Below are positions 29,601 through 37,472 of a stretch of 43,155 bases of DNA, piece after piece. This DNA is from Anaerolineae bacterium (GTDB taxonomy: Bacteria; Chloroflexota; Anaerolineae; J102), in NCBI GenBank assembly GCA_027002405.1, contig JALWZT010000279.1:1-43155 (forward strand). Direction: 5' to 3'. The notes beneath the pieces were generated by a model that saw only the letters and a list, made by a program, of their open reading frames with translations, did no database searches and had not been told where the DNA came from. Each line of letters begins with the position of its first letter. Positions within the stretch are counted from its first letter, which is position 1. The translations under genes and the position numbers were made by a program.

Positions 29601-31282
29601 GCGCCATGGAACTCCAGATCAAAATGGCCCAGGGGTCCAAGCCCGGGGAGGGGGGGCATCTGCCCGGGCATAAGGTCACAGACCTGATCGCGTCCATCCG
29701 CCTCACCACGCCGGGGGTTCCTTTGATTTCGCCTCCGCCTCATCATGATATTTATTCCATCGAAGATTTGGCTCAGCTCATTGATGACCTGCGCCAGATT
29801 CATCCCGAGGCGGAGATTTCGGTGAAGCTGGTGGCCCAAGCTGGCGTGGGGGCCATTGCTTCCGGGGTGGCGAAAGGCCGGGCCAATATCATCCTCATCT
29901 CCGGTCATGACGGGGGCACCGGCGCTTCGCCCCTGACCTCCATCAAGCACGCGGGCGCGCCGTGGGAAATGGGCCTGGCCGAAACCCAACAGGCGCTGCG
30001 TATGGGGGGATTGCGAGACCGGGTCGTTGTGCGTGCAGATGGCGGCTTGCGTAACGGGGTGGATGTGCTGAAAGCGGCTCTGTTGGGTGCGGATGAGTAT
30101 TCCTTTGGCACCCTGGCCATGCTGGCCGAAGGATGCATTATGGCCCGGGTATGCCATCGCAATACCTGCCCGGTGGGGGTGGCGACTCAGGACCCCAAGC
30201 GACGGGCCAAATTCCAGGGCCGGGTGGAGCATGTCATGGCCGCGTTTACCTTCATCGCTCAGGAGGTGCGGGAGCTCCTGGCCGCGATGGGGTATCGCTC
30301 CCTGGATGAAGTTATTGGCAAAAGCCATTTGTTGGTGCAAAAGGGAACCGGGAATCCCGCGCTGGATGCATTGGACCTGTCTCCCCTATTGGCACAACCG
30401 GAAACAGGAACCCCGCGTCATTTTGTGCGCTGGCCCGAATATGACGTGCCCAATGCCCTGGGCAACCGGGTGGCCGAGGCCGCGGTGGCTGCTCTGGCTT
30501 TGAACCAGCTCCCCCTTGCTCGCGGGTTTGAGATTCAGAATACCGATCGGGCGGTGGGTGCGCGCCTCAGCGGGCGTTTGACCCAGTTGGGTTACACCGA
30601 GCTTCCCCAAGACGCGATTCATTTCACCTTCCGAGGCAGCGCGGGCCAGTCCTTTGGCGCGTTCCTGAACCAGGGCGTGCGTTTTACCCTCATCGGCGAG
30701 GCCAACGATTATGTGGGCAAGGGGTTGGCCGGAGGTGTGATCGCAATTCGGCCCGACGAGGAAACCATCTACCCCTGGCATGAGCATTTTTTGGTGGGAA
30801 ATACCTGCCTCTACGGGGCCACTGGGGGGGAGCTCTATGTGGCAGGCCGCGCGGGCGAACGTTTCGCGGTACGTAACAGCCGGGCCCAGGCTGTGGTCGA
30901 AGGGGTAGGGGATCACGGATGCGAGTATATGACCGGAGGTGTGGTTGTGGTTTTGGGCCCTACGGGATATAACTTCGGGGCCGGTATGACCGGGGGCCAG
31001 GCTTTTGTGCTGGATGACGCGGATTGGCCCCGTTTTCTCAAGCGGTTGAATCGAGAACTGGTTTATGCCACACGGGTGGACGATGAAGGAGCGGCCCTGC
31101 TTTTGCGAAAGTTGGTGGAGGCTCATTACCGGCACACCCAAAGTCCGTGGGCCGCGGAACTGCTTGCCCAATGGTCCCAGGTGCTGCCTCGTTTTTGGCA
31201 TGTACGGCCCAAATGGATGAAAGAAGCGCGAGGGAATGAAGCCTCCCGGCTGGAAACAACGCGCTTGCTTGGGAAAGAGTAA
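26660..31282 (+). CDS. gltB: Glutamate synthase large subunit
   Basis: Makes glutamate from glutamine and 2-oxoglutarate. 1540 residues from the ATG at 26660, behind AGGAG at 26648-26652 (an ATG at 26630 would add 10). A short propeptide precedes the catalytic cysteine of the class II amidotransferase domain (Cys22, in ACGIGVIADIPG). The central and FMN domains follow (SNSGEGGEDPSRYG, KPGEGGHLPGHK), the 3Fe-4S cysteines are Cys1159, Cys1165 and Cys1170 (CIMARVCHRNTCPVG), and the GXGXG beta-helix domain closes the chain (GGVVVVLGPTGYNFGAGMTGG). No gltD follows; the electron-donating subunit or ferredoxin must be elsewhere. The stop TAA lies inside AGAGTAATCAG, the edge of the heptamer array. 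Confidence 0.96.
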   Translation: MQALFASDPVLLHQSVYHKEACGIGVIADIPGRRSHELVQMAVEALAAMEHRGGVAADAGTGDGAGLLTQIPVRFFGKLLGLPQIKYGDLAVGVFFVPQNLEDAAWQEVVQAELNMLGTPLLTWRLVPVNTDALGAFAARTRPQVWQGFIPRPDFIDRNEPFERTLYLARRRIERAFAQAGWDIYIPSFSSRTLVYKGLMLGSQVTSFYPDLADSDYRSAMVLFHQRYATNTAPDWRRAQPFRLLAHNGEINTLQGNVNWMRAREKWLAEEDEFVRAIAPILDLQGSDSAMLDNAVEALVRRGRELRHAIMMLTPEAWEHVKDMPPALRAFYRYHAALTEPWDGPAALVFTDGRVAGASLDRNGLRPLRYVRTLDGLLVASSEAGVIPFSPRQVARRGKLGPGQMVLVDTHRGRLLLNDEVKAEVSGRRPYMQWSHNHFYHIDKLERAIRHRENFLLQEVNGEPVEPVYEEGALFDPEEGKVSDLLPLEQAFGYTAESIGMMLKPMAIAGKEPTGAMGDDTPPAVMSQLPQPLYHYFYQRFAEVTNPPIDPLRERSVMSLQMLLGRRRSLFTETPQHAQLIILESPVLDAETMGLLRRLARDRHAHFDDAHDGLPFSLVLIDITFPVEEGEAGLMAGLDRITAEAEEAFRNGHNLILLSDRAVGPDRAPIPALLAVGAVHHHLIRQGLRMAGSLLVEAGDVVSVHRLATLIGYGANGVYPWLALDTVTHMAAEGRLKGVSDPATARANYIRALEMGLLKIMSKMGISTVESYCGAQIFEIIGLNQEVVDRCFTGTPNRLGGVGFDKLADDVLYRHHLAYQTSVNKLEHWGQFKYRKQGEVHALSPQVIEALHQAVRTPDALGGHFSLAYARYLQYSRLLQEKPPTDLRDLLEIRSDRAPIPVDEVEPVEAILRRFSTAAMSMGALSPEAHEVLAEAMNRLGARSNSGEGGEDPSRYGTIRNSAVKQVASGRFGVTPAYLISAMELQIKMAQGSKPGEGGHLPGHKVTDLIASIRLTTPGVPLISPPPHHDIYSIEDLAQLIDDLRQIHPEAEISVKLVAQAGVGAIASGVAKGRANIILISGHDGGTGASPLTSIKHAGAPWEMGLAETQQALRMGGLRDRVVVRADGGLRNGVDVLKAALLGADEYSFGTLAMLAEGCIMARVCHRNTCPVGVATQDPKRRAKFQGRVEHVMAAFTFIAQEVRELLAAMGYRSLDEVIGKSHLLVQKGTGNPALDALDLSPLLAQPETGTPRHFVRWPEYDVPNALGNRVAEAAVAALALNQLPLARGFEIQNTDRAVGARLSGRLTQLGYTELPQDAIHFTFRGSAGQSFGAFLNQGVRFTLIGEANDYVGKGLAGGVIAIRPDEETIYPWHEHFLVGNTCLYGATGGELYVAGRAGERFAVRNSRAQAVVEGVGDHGCEYMTGGVVVVLGPTGYNFGAGMTGGQAFVLDDADWPRFLKRLNRELVYATRVDDEGAALLLRKLVEAHYRHTQSPWAAELLAQWSQVLPRFWHVRPKWMKEARGNEASRLETTRLLGKE

Positions 31283-31308
31283 TCAGTGATCAGTTATCAG
31301 TAATCAGT
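31278..31308. repeat. Heptamer array, ATCAGTA type
   Basis: Begins within the last codons of gltB, so the gltB stop TAA (31280-31282) is the first TAA of the array. Followed by AGAGCCCCGCGAC and the GAAGCG hairpin, the exact inverse of the order at 2258-2413. Confidence 0.9.
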
Positions 31309-31321
31309 AGAGCCCCGCGAC

Positions 31322-31508
31322 GTCATTCCGAGGGAGCGAAGCGACCGAGGAATCTAGCGAAGCGCAAAAACCACCGCATGGCGCTCGCTTCGCTCACTAG
31401 ATGCTTCGCTCCCTTCGGTCGCTCAGCATGACGAACATCTGCGGAAATCTGCGTCCCCATTTTCCTCGGTATCGGCGCGGGCGAGCCAGTCGTTGGACTG
31501 CTATGAAA
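31322..31508. repeat. GAAGCG hairpin copy 3, ATCTGCG words and mosaic border
   Basis: GAAGCG module 31322-31432 (inverse of copy 1, nearly complementary arms), then CATCTGCGGAAATCTGCG (31435-31452), then a mosaic border TTTTCCTCGGTATCGGCG and a box remnant GACTGCTATGAAAAG (31494-31508). From 31509 to 31609 only a short word GGGACGCACCCC, shared with hairpin-string copy B, is recognised. Confidence 0.85.
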
Positions 31509-31609
31509 AGGGTAGGTGTATATCGTTATGCGTGGGGTTATGTTCGCGGCCTGCAGGGCTTCACAAAGGGAGCCCGGGGTATTTGGGACGCACCCCTTAA
31601 GAGCAAAAA

Positions 31610-31638
31610 TTGCCATCTTGATGGGATGCTGCTATACT
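31610..31638 (+). promoter_or_regulatory. Strong candidate promoter of the uptake (liv) cluster
   Basis: -35 TTGCCA (31610-31615, 5 of 6), 17-bp spacer, -10 TATACT (31633-31638, 5 of 6). Predicted start near 31645, giving a leader of about 265 bases before livG. Confidence 0.65.
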
Positions 31639-31698
31639 TTTGCCCTAACCGCCTTTCCGGCCATGCTTCATTATTTGAACTACAAGGAACTTGACAAA

Positions 31699-31720
31699 TG
31701 CTACCACGTCTTTCGTAGCA
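31699..31720. promoter_or_regulatory. Inverted repeat, possible operator
   Basis: TGCTAC (31699-31704) and GTAGCA (31715-31720) form a perfect 6-bp inverted repeat around a 10-bp spacer, directly after a TTGACA at 31691. It lies about 55 bases downstream of the predicted livG transcription start. It could bind a dimeric regulator or form an RNA hairpin. Confidence 0.35.
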
Positions 31721-31728
31721 AGATGGTT

Positions 31729-31815
31729 GATATTTGGTATTGGGTATTCGATACTGGATATTCGAATCGCCTTGAAACAGGAGAGTATTCGCTATCTAAT
31801 ATCCAATATCCATTC
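31729..31815. repeat. Inverted heptamer array, GGATATT/AATATCC type
   Basis: Left arm: GATATTT, GGTATTG, GGTATTC, GATACTG, GATATTC in exact 7-bp register. Right arm: GCTATCT, AATATCC, AATATCC. The arms are separated by about 25 bp. Located in the livG leader. Confidence 0.85.
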
Positions 31816-31908
31816 ACCCACAGCCAATCTGTCAGGCTACAAAGCGTCCATGTGAACCACGCCTCAAGCTCCAAACACCCTGGCAGCTACCCCCAAAAAG
31901 GAATCGTT

Positions 31909-32754
31909 ATGGCTCACGTAATGCAACACACCCTCAATGGGAGCACACTGAAGCCCGGTGACGTGCAACTGGAAGTGGAGAATGTGAAGTTGCGTTTTGG
32001 CGGCGTCACGGCATTGGCTGGGGTATCCTTGGAAGTGAAGCAGAGCGAGATTATCGCCATCATTGGCCCTAACGGGGCGGGCAAAACCTCGCTGCTCAAT
32101 TGCATTAGCGGCCTTTATCGGCCTCAGGAAGGGAGGATTACTTTTCACAATTACGGGAAAGCCTATGATCTCACACGGATGCCGCCTCATCGAATCGCCA
32201 AAGCAGGGGTGGCCCGTTCTTTTCAGAATATCGAGCTATTTAAGCACATGACCGTATTGGAGAATCTTCTGGCCGGATGTCATGTGCACATGAAAACTGA
32301 TATCTTCAGCGCCGCATTGTATTGGGGACGAGCACAACGGGAGGAGATCGCGTTTCGCAAGTTCGTGGAGGAGATCATCGACCTTTTGGAGATCGAATCG
32401 ATTCGGAAAAAGACCGTGGGGACTTTGGCGTATGGGTTGCAAAAGCGAGTGGAATTGGGGCGAGCGTTGGCGATGAAGCCCGCGATCCTTTTGTTGGATG
32501 AACCCATGGCGGGCATGAATACCGAAGAAAAAGAGGATATGGCCCGTTTCATTTTGGATGTCAATGAGGAACATGGCGTCACCATCGTGCTCATCGAACA
32601 TGATATGGGCGTGGTGATGGACATTTCCGATCACGTGGTGGTATTGGACTTTGGCCAGAAAATCGGCGATGGGACACCTGACGAAGTGCGCCAAAACCCC
32701 CGCGTCATCGAAGCATATTTGGGTGAAGAATCCGGTACCTTTGCTTTGTTCTAA
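31909..32754 (+). CDS. livG: Branched-chain-type ABC transporter ATPase LivG
   Basis: One of two ATPases of a Liv/HAAT-type importer. 281 residues from the ATG at 31909 with AAGGA upstream; the longer open frame to 31516 crosses leader and repeat DNA. Walker A GPNGAGKT (53-60), signature LAYGLQKRVELGRALAM (LAYGLQ in place of LSYGQQ), Walker B ILLLDEPMAGM, then LIEHDMGVVMDISDHVVVLDFG. The C-terminal end PRVIEAYLG is typical of LivG. First gene of a cluster in which the second gene is an acyl-CoA ligase, so the substrate may be an organic or fatty acid rather than an amino acid (inference). Confidence 0.92.
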   Translation: MAHVMQHTLNGSTLKPGDVQLEVENVKLRFGGVTALAGVSLEVKQSEIIAIIGPNGAGKTSLLNCISGLYRPQEGRITFHNYGKAYDLTRMPPHRIAKAGVARSFQNIELFKHMTVLENLLAGCHVHMKTDIFSAALYWGRAQREEIAFRKFVEEIIDLLEIESIRKKTVGTLAYGLQKRVELGRALAMKPAILLLDEPMAGMNTEEKEDMARFILDVNEEHGVTIVLIEHDMGVVMDISDHVVVLDFGQKIGDGTPDEVRQNPRVIEAYLGEESGTFALF

Positions 32755-32793
32755 TCTATCCTCTCCCGTTTTTCGTTTTTCTGTCAACATACC

Positions 32794-34701
32794 ATGCAGC
32801 CCGAAACCTTCCCACAATTTTTGGTCGAAAAAGCGAAGCTTTACGGCGACAAGAAAACCGCCCTGCGCGAAAAGGAGTATGGCATCTGGCAAAGTGTGAG
32901 CTGGGCGGAGTATTTGGAGCATGTGAAATACTTTGCCCTGGGCCTGGTAAGCATGGGGTTTGGTCCCCACGATACGGTTGCGATTATCGGCGATAACCGT
33001 CCCGAATGGGTCTATGCGGAACTGGCCGCACAAAGTGTGGGGGGCAAGTCCATCGGCATTTACCAGGATAGCATTGTCAATGAAGTGGCTTATATCGTGA
33101 CCCACAGCGACGCCAAGTTCATGGTGGTCGAAGACCAGGAGCAGGTGGATAAAGTCATTGAGCTTTGGCCCCAGTTGCACACGGTGGAAAAGGTCATCTA
33201 CTACGATCCAAAGGGTTTGCGAAATTACACAGAGCCTTATTTGATGTATTTCCCCGAAGTGGAGGAACTGGGGCGGTTGTATGAAAAGGAGCATCCTGGT
33301 TGGTGGGAAGCAAGGGTCGCGGAAGGCCGTGGGGAGGATGTGGCTATCCTCTCGACGACGTCGGGCACGACGGGGTATCCCAAACTGGCGATTCTCACCC
33401 ACAACAATCTCATCAGCATGGGGCGCAATTTGATGAAGGTCGACCCCATGACGGAAAAGGATGAGTTTGTCAGCTTCTTGCCTTTGGCCTGGATCGGTGA
33501 ACAAATGATGTCCCTGGCTTGTGGTTTGCAGGCCGGATTCACGATCAATTTCCCGGAAGAGCCAGAAACCGTTCAGGAAAATATCCGAGAAATCGGCCCT
33601 CAGACCATGTTTTCGCCCCCCCGCATTTGGGAAAACATGGTCAGCCGGGTTCAGGTGAAGATTGAAGATACCACCTGGTTCAAAAGGAAGGTGTATGATT
33701 GGGCTTTGCCCATTGGCTATCGCATGGCCGATGTCCGTTTCAAAAAGCAGACGCCCGGATTGGGGCTGCGGTTGAAGTATAAGCTCGCAGATTGGGTGAT
33801 GTTCCAGGAGATCAAAGACCATCTGGGGCTGCGGCATATCGTGCGGGCCTATACTGGGGGTGCCGCCTTGGGCCCCGATGTGTTTCGCTTTTTCCACGCA
33901 CTGGGGGTTAATCTCAAGCAGATTTACGGCCAGACCGAGGTCAGTGGTATCGCGGTGTTGCATCGAGATGGGGATATCAAGTTCCAAACCGTGGGGACGC
34001 CGATTCCCGAAACCGAAATCCGCATTGCCGAGAATGGCGAGATCCTGGTCAAAAGCCCGGCCGTGTTCAAGGGGTATTACAAAAACGAGGAGGCCACTCG
34101 AACCGCGTTGGTGGATGGATGGCTGCACACAGGGGATGCAGGGTATCTGGATGAAGATGGCCATCTTATCGTCATCGACCGGGCAAAGGATGTGATGACT
34201 TTGGCCGATGGCACCAAATTCAGCCCGCAGTTTATCGAAAACAAACTGAAATTCAGTCCTTACATCAAGGAGGCCGTGGTCTTCGGAGGCGAAGATTTAC
34301 CCTACGTCACCGCCATGATCAACATCGACATGGAGAATGTAGGGAAATGGGCAGAGAAAAATCAGATCGCCTATACCACGTACACCGATCTGGCCCAAAA
34401 ACCGCAGGTCTATCAACTGGTGCGCAATCATGTGGTGCAAGCTAACGAAGATTTGCCTCCGGCTGCTCGGATTCGGCGTTTCCTGTTATTGCACAAGGAG
34501 TTGGATGCCGATGACGCGGAGTTGACTCGCACCCGAAAAGTGCGCCGGCGTTTTGTGCGGCAACGGTATCAGGAAATTGTCAATGCCCTTTACGGCGAAA
34601 ACGATTATCTGGACGTGGAATCCACCATCACTTACCAGGATGGACGCACAGCGGTGATCAAGACCCGCTTGAAGATCGAGGAGCTGGATACCTATGGATA
34701 A
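32794..34701 (+). CDS. AMP-dependent acyl-CoA synthetase (long-chain type)
   Basis: ANL-family ligase that adenylates a carboxylic acid and transfers it to CoA. 635 residues: P-loop STTSGTTGYPK (187-197), YGQTEVSG, the hinge region GWLHTGDAGYLDEDGHLIVIDRAKDV, and a C-terminal segment LTRTRKVRRRFV holding the likely catalytic lysine. Length and motifs fit the FadD15/FAA1-like group of long-chain ligases. It lies 39 bp after livG and its end overlaps livH by 8 bp, so it is translated with the transporter and probably activates the imported acid. Acid chain length cannot be read from sequence. Confidence 0.9.
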   Translation: MQPETFPQFLVEKAKLYGDKKTALREKEYGIWQSVSWAEYLEHVKYFALGLVSMGFGPHDTVAIIGDNRPEWVYAELAAQSVGGKSIGIYQDSIVNEVAYIVTHSDAKFMVVEDQEQVDKVIELWPQLHTVEKVIYYDPKGLRNYTEPYLMYFPEVEELGRLYEKEHPGWWEARVAEGRGEDVAILSTTSGTTGYPKLAILTHNNLISMGRNLMKVDPMTEKDEFVSFLPLAWIGEQMMSLACGLQAGFTINFPEEPETVQENIREIGPQTMFSPPRIWENMVSRVQVKIEDTTWFKRKVYDWALPIGYRMADVRFKKQTPGLGLRLKYKLADWVMFQEIKDHLGLRHIVRAYTGGAALGPDVFRFFHALGVNLKQIYGQTEVSGIAVLHRDGDIKFQTVGTPIPETEIRIAENGEILVKSPAVFKGYYKNEEATRTALVDGWLHTGDAGYLDEDGHLIVIDRAKDVMTLADGTKFSPQFIENKLKFSPYIKEAVVFGGEDLPYVTAMINIDMENVGKWAEKNQIAYTTYTDLAQKPQVYQLVRNHVVQANEDLPPAARIRRFLLLHKELDADDAELTRTRKVRRRFVRQRYQEIVNALYGENDYLDVESTITYQDGRTAVIKTRLKIEELDTYG

Positions 34702-35569
34702 ATTTTTACAACTCACCCTCACCGGCCTGACCAGCGGCGCGGTCTACGCGCTGGTCGCCCTGGGCTTTGTGCTCATCTACAAATCGAGCGACGTGATCAA
34801 TTTCGCCCAGGGAGAGTTTCTGCTTATCGGCGCCTATATGGCTTATTTCTTCCTGGGCCAGATGGGGGTTCACTGGAGCCTCGGTATCATCCTGACCATC
34901 ATCGTGGCCGCGGCCATTGGCGTGATCATCGAACGTCTGGTTTTGCGTCCCCTGATCGGCGAACCCATTATCTCGGTGATCATGGTCACCATTGGTCTTT
35001 CCAGCTTGCTCAAAGCCATCGTAGGGGGCATTTGGGGCACCAATCCTCAGGTTTTCCCTGTTTTCATCCCTAAGGATGAGGTCCATATCTTGAACGCCGT
35101 GGTAACGACCGATAAATTGTGGGCCATTGTCATTGCTTTGGCCTTTTTGGTGATTTTCACCCTCTTTTTCCGTTACAACAAAGAAGGGGTGGCCATGCGT
35201 GCGGTCGCGGATGATCAGCAAGCGGCGCTGAGCGTAGGCATCAGTGTGCAGAAAATTTTCGCCTGGGCCTGGTCCATCGCGGCCATCACCGCGGCCGTGG
35301 CTGGGATTATTGTGGCCAATGTGCTGGAAGTAAGCCCTAATCTTTCGGGCGTGGGGCTGCGTGTCTTCCCTGTCGTTATCCTGGGGGGATTGGATAGCAT
35401 CCCCGGCGCCCTCATCGGCGCGGCCATTATCGGCCTGCTCGAAGCTTACGCAGGAGGCTATGTAGGGGATGGCAGCCTGGCCCAGGTGATCTCGTACATC
35501 GTTTTGGTGATCATTCTCATGATCCGGCCTTATGGCCTGTTTGGAAAGGAGATCATCGAACGCGTTTGA
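34694..35569 (+). CDS. livH: Branched-chain-type ABC transporter permease LivH
   Basis: 291 residues, about eight membrane helices. LTSGAVYALVALGFVLIYKSSDVINFAQGEFLLIGAY is the LivH N-terminal pattern, and GVAMRAVADDQQAALSVGI matches the coupling-loop EAA-like segment. The ATG at 34694 has GAGGAG upstream and overlaps the ligase gene by 8 bp. It pairs with LivM as the channel. The gap to livM holds a short heptamer array. Confidence 0.93.
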   Translation: MDKFLQLTLTGLTSGAVYALVALGFVLIYKSSDVINFAQGEFLLIGAYMAYFFLGQMGVHWSLGIILTIIVAAAIGVIIERLVLRPLIGEPIISVIMVTIGLSSLLKAIVGGIWGTNPQVFPVFIPKDEVHILNAVVTTDKLWAIVIALAFLVIFTLFFRYNKEGVAMRAVADDQQAALSVGISVQKIFAWAWSIAAITAAVAGIIVANVLEVSPNLSGVGLRVFPVVILGGLDSIPGALIGAAIIGLLEAYAGGYVGDGSLAQVISYIVLVIILMIRPYGLFGKEIIERV

Positions 35570-35604
35570 GGATACTGGATATTAGATATTGGATATTCTG
35601 ATAT
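35570..35604. repeat. Heptamer array, GGATATT type, within the operon
   Basis: GGATACT, GGATATT, AGATATT, GGATATT, CTGATAT: five units in exact 7-bp register, starting at the base after the livH stop (35569). It is the only repeat module seen inside an otherwise tight gene pair (livH-livM gap, 94 bp), and shares its heptamer with 31729-31815. Confidence 0.8.
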
Positions 35605-35663
35605 ACTTTCTTAGCCATTGTTTTCGTCTTCTTACCCCATATTGACCATCTCAGATTATTTCT

Positions 35664-36713
35664 ATGGAAAGCGGCATTTTTCATTCGACTTACGAAAAAG
35701 ATATGGCCTTGCGCCATACACCCATCGAAAAAGCCCGATTGGCGCTGGTGGTGTTGTTTTTGCTAGTGTTCCCCTTTATTGCCGATAACTATTGGCTGAA
35801 TCTGGCCAATACCATTGGCGTGGTTTCCATCGGAGCCATCGGGTTGAACATCCTCACCGGGTTCACCGGGCAGATTTCTTTGGGCCAGGGTGCGTTTATG
35901 GCCGTGGGCGCGTATGTGGCCGCGCTCATGTCCATCCATTGGGGCGCGCCCATGTGGCTCACTATCCCCGCGGGCGCTATCGCTACCTCCATCATCGGCG
36001 CCATCTTTGGCATCCCTTCCTTGCGCCTGAAAGGGCTTTACCTGGCCATTGCCACCCTGGCTGCCCAGGAGATCATCATCTGGGTGATCACCCACTGGGA
36101 TGCTGTCACAGGTGGGGTGGACGCGTTGAACACCAAGAATTATCTGTGGTTCGGTGGTGAGAATCATTACTTCAGTGAATTCCAATTTTATTGGATTATT
36201 CTGATCGTGGCTGCGGTGGTCACCACCGTTTCGGTGAATATTTTCCGCACCCGCATCGGCCGGGCTTTTATCGCGATTCGGGATCAAGATATCGCGGCCG
36301 AAGTCATGGGCATCAATCTTTTCAAATATAAGATGTTGGCTTTTGCCACTTCGTCCTTTTTTGTGGGACTTTCAGGAGCCCTGATCGCTCATTGGCGCCA
36401 GATTGTTACTTGGGAACGCTTTACCATCGAAGTCTCCATCTTCTACTTGGCCGTGATCATCATCGGAGGTCTCGGATCGGTATCGGGTTCCATTTACGGC
36501 GCCATCTTCATGGTCATGCTGCCCGCGATCCTCAACAACATTGGCAAGGCGCTTTCGGGCGTTATCCCCAGTATGGATATTCTCATCCCCTTTGTGCAGC
36601 AAGCTGTCTTTGGCCTCGTGATCATCCTTTTCCTGATTTTCGAGCCCGAAGGCATCAACAAAATGTGGAAGAATATCCGGGATTATTTCCGCTTATGGCC
36701 GTTTAGTTATTAA
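35664..36713 (+). CDS. livM: Branched-chain-type ABC transporter permease LivM
   Basis: 349 residues, about ten hydrophobic segments. TIGVVSIGAIGLNILTGFTGQISLGQGAFMAVGAY and GRAFIAIRDQDIAAEVMGINLFKYKMLAFATSSFFVG are LivM signatures. No good ribosome binding site precedes the ATG at 35664; an in-frame ATG at 35703 is an alternative start. Second permease subunit of the importer. Confidence 0.93.
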   Translation: MESGIFHSTYEKDMALRHTPIEKARLALVVLFLLVFPFIADNYWLNLANTIGVVSIGAIGLNILTGFTGQISLGQGAFMAVGAYVAALMSIHWGAPMWLTIPAGAIATSIIGAIFGIPSLRLKGLYLAIATLAAQEIIIWVITHWDAVTGGVDALNTKNYLWFGGENHYFSEFQFYWIILIVAAVVTTVSVNIFRTRIGRAFIAIRDQDIAAEVMGINLFKYKMLAFATSSFFVGLSGALIAHWRQIVTWERFTIEVSIFYLAVIIIGGLGSVSGSIYGAIFMVMLPAILNNIGKALSGVIPSMDILIPFVQQAVFGLVIILFLIFEPEGINKMWKNIRDYFRLWPFSY

Positions 36714-36756
36714 ACTCACGCGTTTTCCTTTTGATTAAACTTTCTGGAGGCTTCTC

Positions 36757-37431
36757 ATGTTTGTACAGGATGTTATGACCCGAAACCCCGTCACCGTGAC
36801 GGTGGATGCGACTTTACCCGAGATTGCGCGTTTGATGCACGATAAAAAGATCCGCCGGGTGCCCGTGCTGGATCATCAGGGGAAACTTGTAGGCATCATC
36901 TCTGATCGAGATGTGCGAGAAAACATGCCATCCCCCGCGACCACGTTAAGCAAATGGGAAATCAATACGTTGCTGGATAAACTCAAGGCCGATGAGATCA
37001 TGACCTCCCCCGTGATTGTCACCATGCCCGATTGCCCCTTGGAAGAAGCGGCCCGAGTTCTCGTGGAAAAGAAAATCGGCGCCCTGCCCGTGGTTCAGGG
37101 GGGCGAGCTGGTGGGCATCATCACAGAGACCGATTTCTTCCGCGCGTTTGTGGATATGCTCAGCGGCGGTGATGTGCCCGGCCTGCGGTTTGTGCTGCGG
37201 GTGGAACGCCACAAAGGGATCCTTTCCACCCTGGCTCGCATTATCAATGAAAATGGCGGCGGTATCATTGCCATTGCCACCGAAAACGAAGCCGATGGCA
37301 AACACAAAAAGGTACTCGTCAAGGAAGAAGGCGCAGACGCGGCGTCGGTACGCCAGGCCCTGGCCGAAGTAGACATCGAGGTCCTGGATGTCCGCGAACG
37401 TCGCACGTGTGCGTTCCCTACTGTGCCGTGA
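36757..37431 (+). CDS. CBS-CBS-ACT domain protein (AcuB-like)
   Basis: 224 residues: CBS domain 1 (about 5-58, VQDVMTRNPVTVTVDATLPEIARLM), CBS domain 2 (about 77-133, ADEIMTSPVIVTMPDCPLEEAARVLVEKKIGALPVV), then an ACT-like domain (about 143-215). This is the AcuB layout, thought to sense adenine nucleotides or CoA-related ligands in acetate or acyl-CoA metabolism. GGAGG precedes the ATG. Its place inside the liv/ligase cluster suggests ligand-dependent control of the ligase or importer (inference). Confidence 0.85.
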   Translation: MFVQDVMTRNPVTVTVDATLPEIARLMHDKKIRRVPVLDHQGKLVGIISDRDVRENMPSPATTLSKWEINTLLDKLKADEIMTSPVIVTMPDCPLEEAARVLVEKKIGALPVVQGGELVGIITETDFFRAFVDMLSGGDVPGLRFVLRVERHKGILSTLARIINENGGGIIAIATENEADGKHKKVLVKEEGADAASVRQALAEVDIEVLDVRERRTCAFPTVP

Positions 37432-37472
37432 TCGTTTCATCCCATCCCACTCTTTCCCAAAAGGAGGAGACC

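Noticed and set aside
31516-31908. 131-residue N-terminal extension of LivG
   Set aside because: It covers the promoter-leader and heptamer palindrome. The ATG at 31909 with AAGGA gives a standard ATPase length.
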